64,000 nucleotides of DNA from Blastopirellula retiformator (GTDB lineage Bacteria; Planctomycetota; Planctomycetia; Pirellulales; Pirellulaceae), in contig NZ_SJPF01000001.1 in assembly GCF_007859755.1 (NCBI RefSeq), positions 248,001 to 312,000 of the forward strand. Reading direction: 5' to 3'. Shown here one piece after another: positions 62,467 to 64,000 of this stretch. Both the position numbers and the translations under genes were made by a program. Position 1 is the stretch's first letter, and each line of letters opens with the position of its first letter. Under the pieces are notes generated by a model. It saw nothing but the letters and a program-made list of their open reading frames with translations, made no database searches and was not told the DNA's origin.

Positions 62467-62511
62467 TCCATCTGCAGCGGCTGACCGGAAAGTCCGCCTG
62501 TAGCGATTGTG

Positions 62512-62540
62512 ACGGCGTCGCCCTTGCGCGACGCCGTTTT
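62512..62540 (+). terminator. Probable terminator after the HdeD-like gene
   Basis: ACGGCGTCG...CGACGCCGT (9-base stem, 8-base loop) followed by a short T-run (TTT), 46 bases after the stop. Confidence 0.6.
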
Positions 62541-62707
62541 GCTGCGCCTGCGGAAGGCCGTTGTTGCCGGAAATCATCAGTCTCGAAACCGCACGCCGGC
62601 GAATGACGACCTAACCTATAGAAGCGTAGACGAATTTGCGCATTGAGACTCGAGGCGGTCGCTTCCTGGGCCGAAGCGCCGAGTCACCCCAGTCCTGTCG
62701 TGGAATC

Positions 62708-64000
62708 ATGGAAGACGGAAATCCCCAAGTACGTAGCTCTCCCCTGGAAGACCTGGCGACTGCCATTGGTCGCCAGCATGAACGTGCGAGATCGGTCTTG
62801 TCCGAACGTCGCCAGTCTCTGGAGCAGATCGAGAGCCGAATTCTTCAGCAATTGAAGTCGGTCACCGATGGATTGCAGCTGAAAGAACAGACGCTCGCCA
62901 ACGAACAGGGCGAGGTTTCGCAATCGGCCCAACAGCTGCAAAGCGACTCTGCGGCCCTCTCCGCCTCGGTGGCGGCATTCCAGAAAGAGCAAGCCGATTG
63001 GCAGGCCGAATGCCGACGTCGCGAACAAGAGCAGCAGAATCGCCAACAGCAGCTGAGCGAACTGGCGACGCAACTGACCGAACGCGAGCAAGCGCTGGAG
63101 CAGCGGCAGCAACAATTTTCCGAGCAATGCGGCGAGTCGGGCGAACTGCAGAAGTCGCTGGCCGAGGCCAACGCCCGGGCCGATGACCTGCAAGCCAAGC
63201 TGAACCAGTCCGAACATGAAATCGGCCGCATTCGCGCCGACGCCGAAAGCCGCTCCGAAGGCCTTCAGACGAAGCTGCAGCAGGTCGAGCAGGAAGTGGC
63301 CCGCGTCAATCAAGAGGCGGACGGGCTCCGTAGCGATCGCGACGCTCATGTGGCCCAGCGTGATCGTTTGACGGCCGACTGCAATTCGCTGCGGTCCGAG
63401 CTGGAAATTGCTCGCGGCGCCGCGACTCAAGCCGAGACGAAACAAACCGAGTTGGCGGGTCTGCTCGAACAGATGCAGGCCGAACTGGCGAACCTCAACA
63501 CCGAGGTGACCGCCGCCAACTCGCAGCGCGACGATTACCGCCGTCAGGCGGAAGAGATGCAAAGTCGCGTCACGCAATTGGAAGCCGATGCCGAGTCGCT
63601 GAAAGCCGAGCTGGAAACCTTACGTGCGGCGTCGACCGCTGAAGCGCAACAGGCGGGCGATCTTTCCGCTAAACTGGCGACCGCCGAAAAGTCGCTGGCC
63701 GACAAAACGGCGGAAGCAGGCGACTTGGCCGCGCAACTCGCCGCGCTGCGGGATCGAGAAGCCGCAGCGACGACGGCTCAGCAGCAAGCTCAAGAGACGC
63801 TGGCGGCCAAAGAGGCCGAGCTGGCCGCTTTGAGTGAGCAGCTGACCGCCGCCCAGTCCGACACTTTCGCCCACGATCAACTGGCGGAAACCTTGCACGC
63901 CATCGAGGCGGAACGGGACGAACTGCGTCAGCAATTGGACAATCGGGACAGCGAGCGAACAGGGCTGAACGATGAAGCCGACAAGCTGCGGATCGAAAAC
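62708..64000 (+). CDS. Long coiled-coil protein, N-terminal part (runs off the window)
   Basis: The frame from the ATG at 62708 stays open to base 64000, with no stop inside the window, so at least 431 residues are encoded. It starts MEDGNPQVRSSPLEDLATAI. From about residue 25 the sequence is a nearly continuous heptad-repeat coiled coil rich in Glu/Gln/Ala/Leu with EQTLANEQGEVSQSAQQLQ and many LExDAESLKAELETL units. No cysteine pairs, no signal peptide and no membrane segment are visible. It may be an SMC-like or cytoskeletal-type filament protein; the C-terminal part decides. An antisense open frame over it is a codon-use shadow. Confidence 0.8.
   Translation, partial: MEDGNPQVRSSPLEDLATAIGRQHERARSVLSERRQSLEQIESRILQQLKSVTDGLQLKEQTLANEQGEVSQSAQQLQSDSAALSASVAAFQKEQADWQAECRRREQEQQNRQQQLSELATQLTEREQALEQRQQQFSEQCGESGELQKSLAEANARADDLQAKLNQSEHEIGRIRADAESRSEGLQTKLQQVEQEVARVNQEADGLRSDRDAHVAQRDRLTADCNSLRSELEIARGAATQAETKQTELAGLLEQMQAELANLNTEVTAANSQRDDYRRQAEEMQSRVTQLEADAESLKAELETLRAASTAEAQQAGDLSAKLATAEKSLADKTAEAGDLAAQLAALRDREAAATTAQQQAQETLAAKEAELAALSEQLTAAQSDTFAHDQLAETLHAIEAERDELRQQLDNRDSERTGLNDEADKLRIEN

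Noticed and set aside
62684-63577. Hydrophobic 297-residue frame antisense to the coiled-coil gene
   Set aside because: Leu/Ala-rich product is the complement of Glu/Gln-rich heptads; the plus frame is continuous to the window end.

Overview
The window looks like chromosomal DNA of a planctomycete of the Pirellulaceae type (Blastopirellula/Bremerella-like). No rRNA or marker gene is present, so this is inferred from content: several PQQ-type beta-propeller proteins, an exported protein with a SLETRAML motif (relative of the LEPR-xLL export motif) plus dockerin-like repeats, DUF-like paralog clusters with pseudopilin-like tails, a BlaI/M56 pair, GC-rich codon use, and many single genes with long repeat-filled intergenic spaces. 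I saw no rRNA, tRNA, CRISPR array, integrase or intact transposase.

Layout. 1-4.2 kb: end of a propeller gene, a STAS protein, SufS cysteine desulfurase, TfoX-like and DinB-like genes, and an SRPBCC protein. 4.2-11.7 kb: a minus-strand run of an Eis-like acetyltransferase, a BshC-like protein, a family 2 glycosyltransferase, a Nif3 protein, an exported unknown, a membrane protein and a YceI lipoprotein. 11.9-17.6 kb: a degenerate receiver protein, two large propeller proteins in one transcription unit, and a cupin. 17.6-22.3 kb: a strikingly cysteine-rich exported protein behind a 650-base leader region, then four paralogs with a zinc ribbon and membrane segments. 22.5-28.3 kb: a DinG helicase, 252-base tandem repeats, an AAA ATPase that ends inside one of these repeats, more direct repeats, and an exported endonuclease/phosphatase-fold protein. 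28.6-32.4 kb: BlaI, an M56 peptidase with seven 11-residue tandem repeats, and an exported basic Gly/Arg-rich protein. 32.5-38.6 kb: a 1334-residue unknown and a propeller protein with an NPFGGG tail. 38.7-40.3 kb: repeats, two doubtful small genes, and an acidic lipoprotein gene broken by one in-frame stop. 40.4-47.8 kb: four tandem paralogs of about 550-590 residues. 48.3-64 kb: CarB, Tag, a dockerin-type exported protein, a GAF-PAS histidine kinase, a SlyX-like protein, a small unknown, a protein with a nitrilase-like C-terminus, transketolase, an HdeD-like membrane protein and the start of a long coiled-coil protein that runs off the window.

The most notable pattern is a dispersed, non-coding element of exactly 149 bases in three copies, plus one 115-base deletion derivative and two fragments. 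Each complete copy folds into about five hairpins, has imperfect terminal inverted repeats, and sits between CTAG or TTAG tetranucleotides that behave like 4-base target duplications. In three cases the tetranucleotide contains the stop codon of the neighbouring gene, and in a fourth the element lies two codons before the stop and has replaced the last residues of a STAS protein. It looks like a MITE that uses stop codons as a safe landing site. At least three other inverted-repeat families also occupy the intergenic spaces.
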